NCBI GenBank assembly: GCA_030635995.1
Contig: DAOVXU010000076.1
Coordinates: 1-7,569 of the forward strand
Reading direction: 5' to 3'
Origin: Arcobacter sp.
GTDB lineage: Bacteria; Campylobacterota; Campylobacteria; Campylobacterales; Arcobacteraceae
DNA length: 7,569 bases
Shown here: positions 7,255 to 7,569 of the stretch, one piece after another
How the letters are laid out: each line of letters starts with the position of its first letter
Position numbering within the stretch: position 1 is the first letter of the stretch
Position numbers and translations under genes: made by a program
Notes under the pieces: model-generated
Told to the model about the DNA's origin: nothing
Database searches by the model: none
The model's input: only the letters and a program-made list of their open reading frames with translations

Positions 7255-7569
7255 CTAGTTACTTTCAAGGCTATCATTGGGATGGTATTTCTGGTATAAA
7301 TCAGCAATGCTTTTCACCACATTCCCACCCCCTTGATACTTCTTAGCCCAATCTTGCACAATATATTTAGCACAATCAAAGGACACTCTGCTCACGCCAC
7401 CAGGTTTCTTGATTGCTTGCTCCAATAAGGCAGTTGCTGGCCCAACCAGGGCTATTAGTTTATCCGCGTAGAGCTTGTTGACCAATTCCCGTATTTGGGG
7501 TATCTTTGCCCACAATTGCAGTGTGCGTGCTGTTACACCCAGTTTGACTGCCATCTCCTTCTGTGTTGC
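7255..7569 (-). CDS. Helix-turn-helix protein, phage terminase small subunit or transposase-HTH type, N-terminus beyond window
   Basis: The frame is open to the right edge: 104 codons and a TAG stop. The first 20 visible residues (ATQKEM...TLQLW) make a helix-turn-helix with the K-E-x-A-x-K-L-G-V-T-x-R-T-L-x-x-W pattern. A helical segment (LVNKLYADKLIALVGPATALLEQAI) and a second one (VSFDCAKYIVQDWAKKY) follow. The layout resembles small HTH proteins annotated as phBC6A51-like terminase small subunits or insertion-element HTH proteins; I cannot decide between them. The Met at 7554 lies inside the HTH and its GGAG touches the ATG with no spacing, so it is not the true start. The coding DNA is near 50% G+C with many CCC, GCC and GGG triplets, unlike every neighbour, which points to recent acquisition from phage or another mobile element, or to a junction in the assembly. 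Confidence 0.6.
   Translation of the reverse strand, partial: ATQKEMAVKLGVTARTLQLWAKIPQIRELVNKLYADKLIALVGPATALLEQAIKKPGGVSRVSFDCAKYIVQDWAKKYQGGGNVVKSIADLYQKYHPNDSLESN

Noticed and set aside
7255..7554. ATG at 7554 as the start of the HTH gene
   Set aside because: The helix-turn-helix pattern begins upstream in frame (ATQKE) and the GGAG abuts the ATG without spacing, so the real start is outside the window.

Overview
The window reads as chromosomal DNA of a very AT-rich Campylobacterota bacterium, most like the Arcobacter group. The evidence is the roughly one-quarter G+C (estimated by eye), the ctpA-purC gene pair, and sensor types (7TM-DISM kinase, paired periplasmic binding-domain receptor) that are abundant in that phylum. 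All six real genes lie on the minus strand, so the order of transcription runs from high to low coordinates.

Reading that way: (1) 7569-7255 is the 3' part of a small helix-turn-helix protein of phage-terminase-small-subunit or transposase-HTH type, near 50% G+C by eye and so foreign-looking. (2) 7254-7115 is a compact regulatory intergenic region. It has a tandem TGACGGAA repeat with 11-bp period, an extended -10 box placed so that transcription would begin at or next to the ATG of the next gene, and remnants of what may be a divergent plus-strand start. (3) 7114-4585 is a two-component system: an OmpR-type response regulator, then a 7TM-DISM/HisKA_2 histidine kinase 4 bases downstream. (4) 4584-4519 is a short gap with a candidate promoter. 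(5) 4518-1 is a tightly packed apparent operon: S41 C-terminal processing protease (ctpA), SAICAR synthase (purC), and a large periplasmic-binding-domain sensor with a PAS domain that runs off the left edge.

The window therefore combines housekeeping functions (envelope proteolysis, purine synthesis) with two signal-transduction proteins or pairs. The most noteworthy points are the candidate autoregulatory operator and leaderless promoter of the response regulator, the abrupt composition change beside a four-codon ORF near 7247, and the sensor gene sitting directly behind purC, where Campylobacter jejuni has purS and purQ. I see no tRNA, rRNA, CRISPR array or complete insertion sequence.
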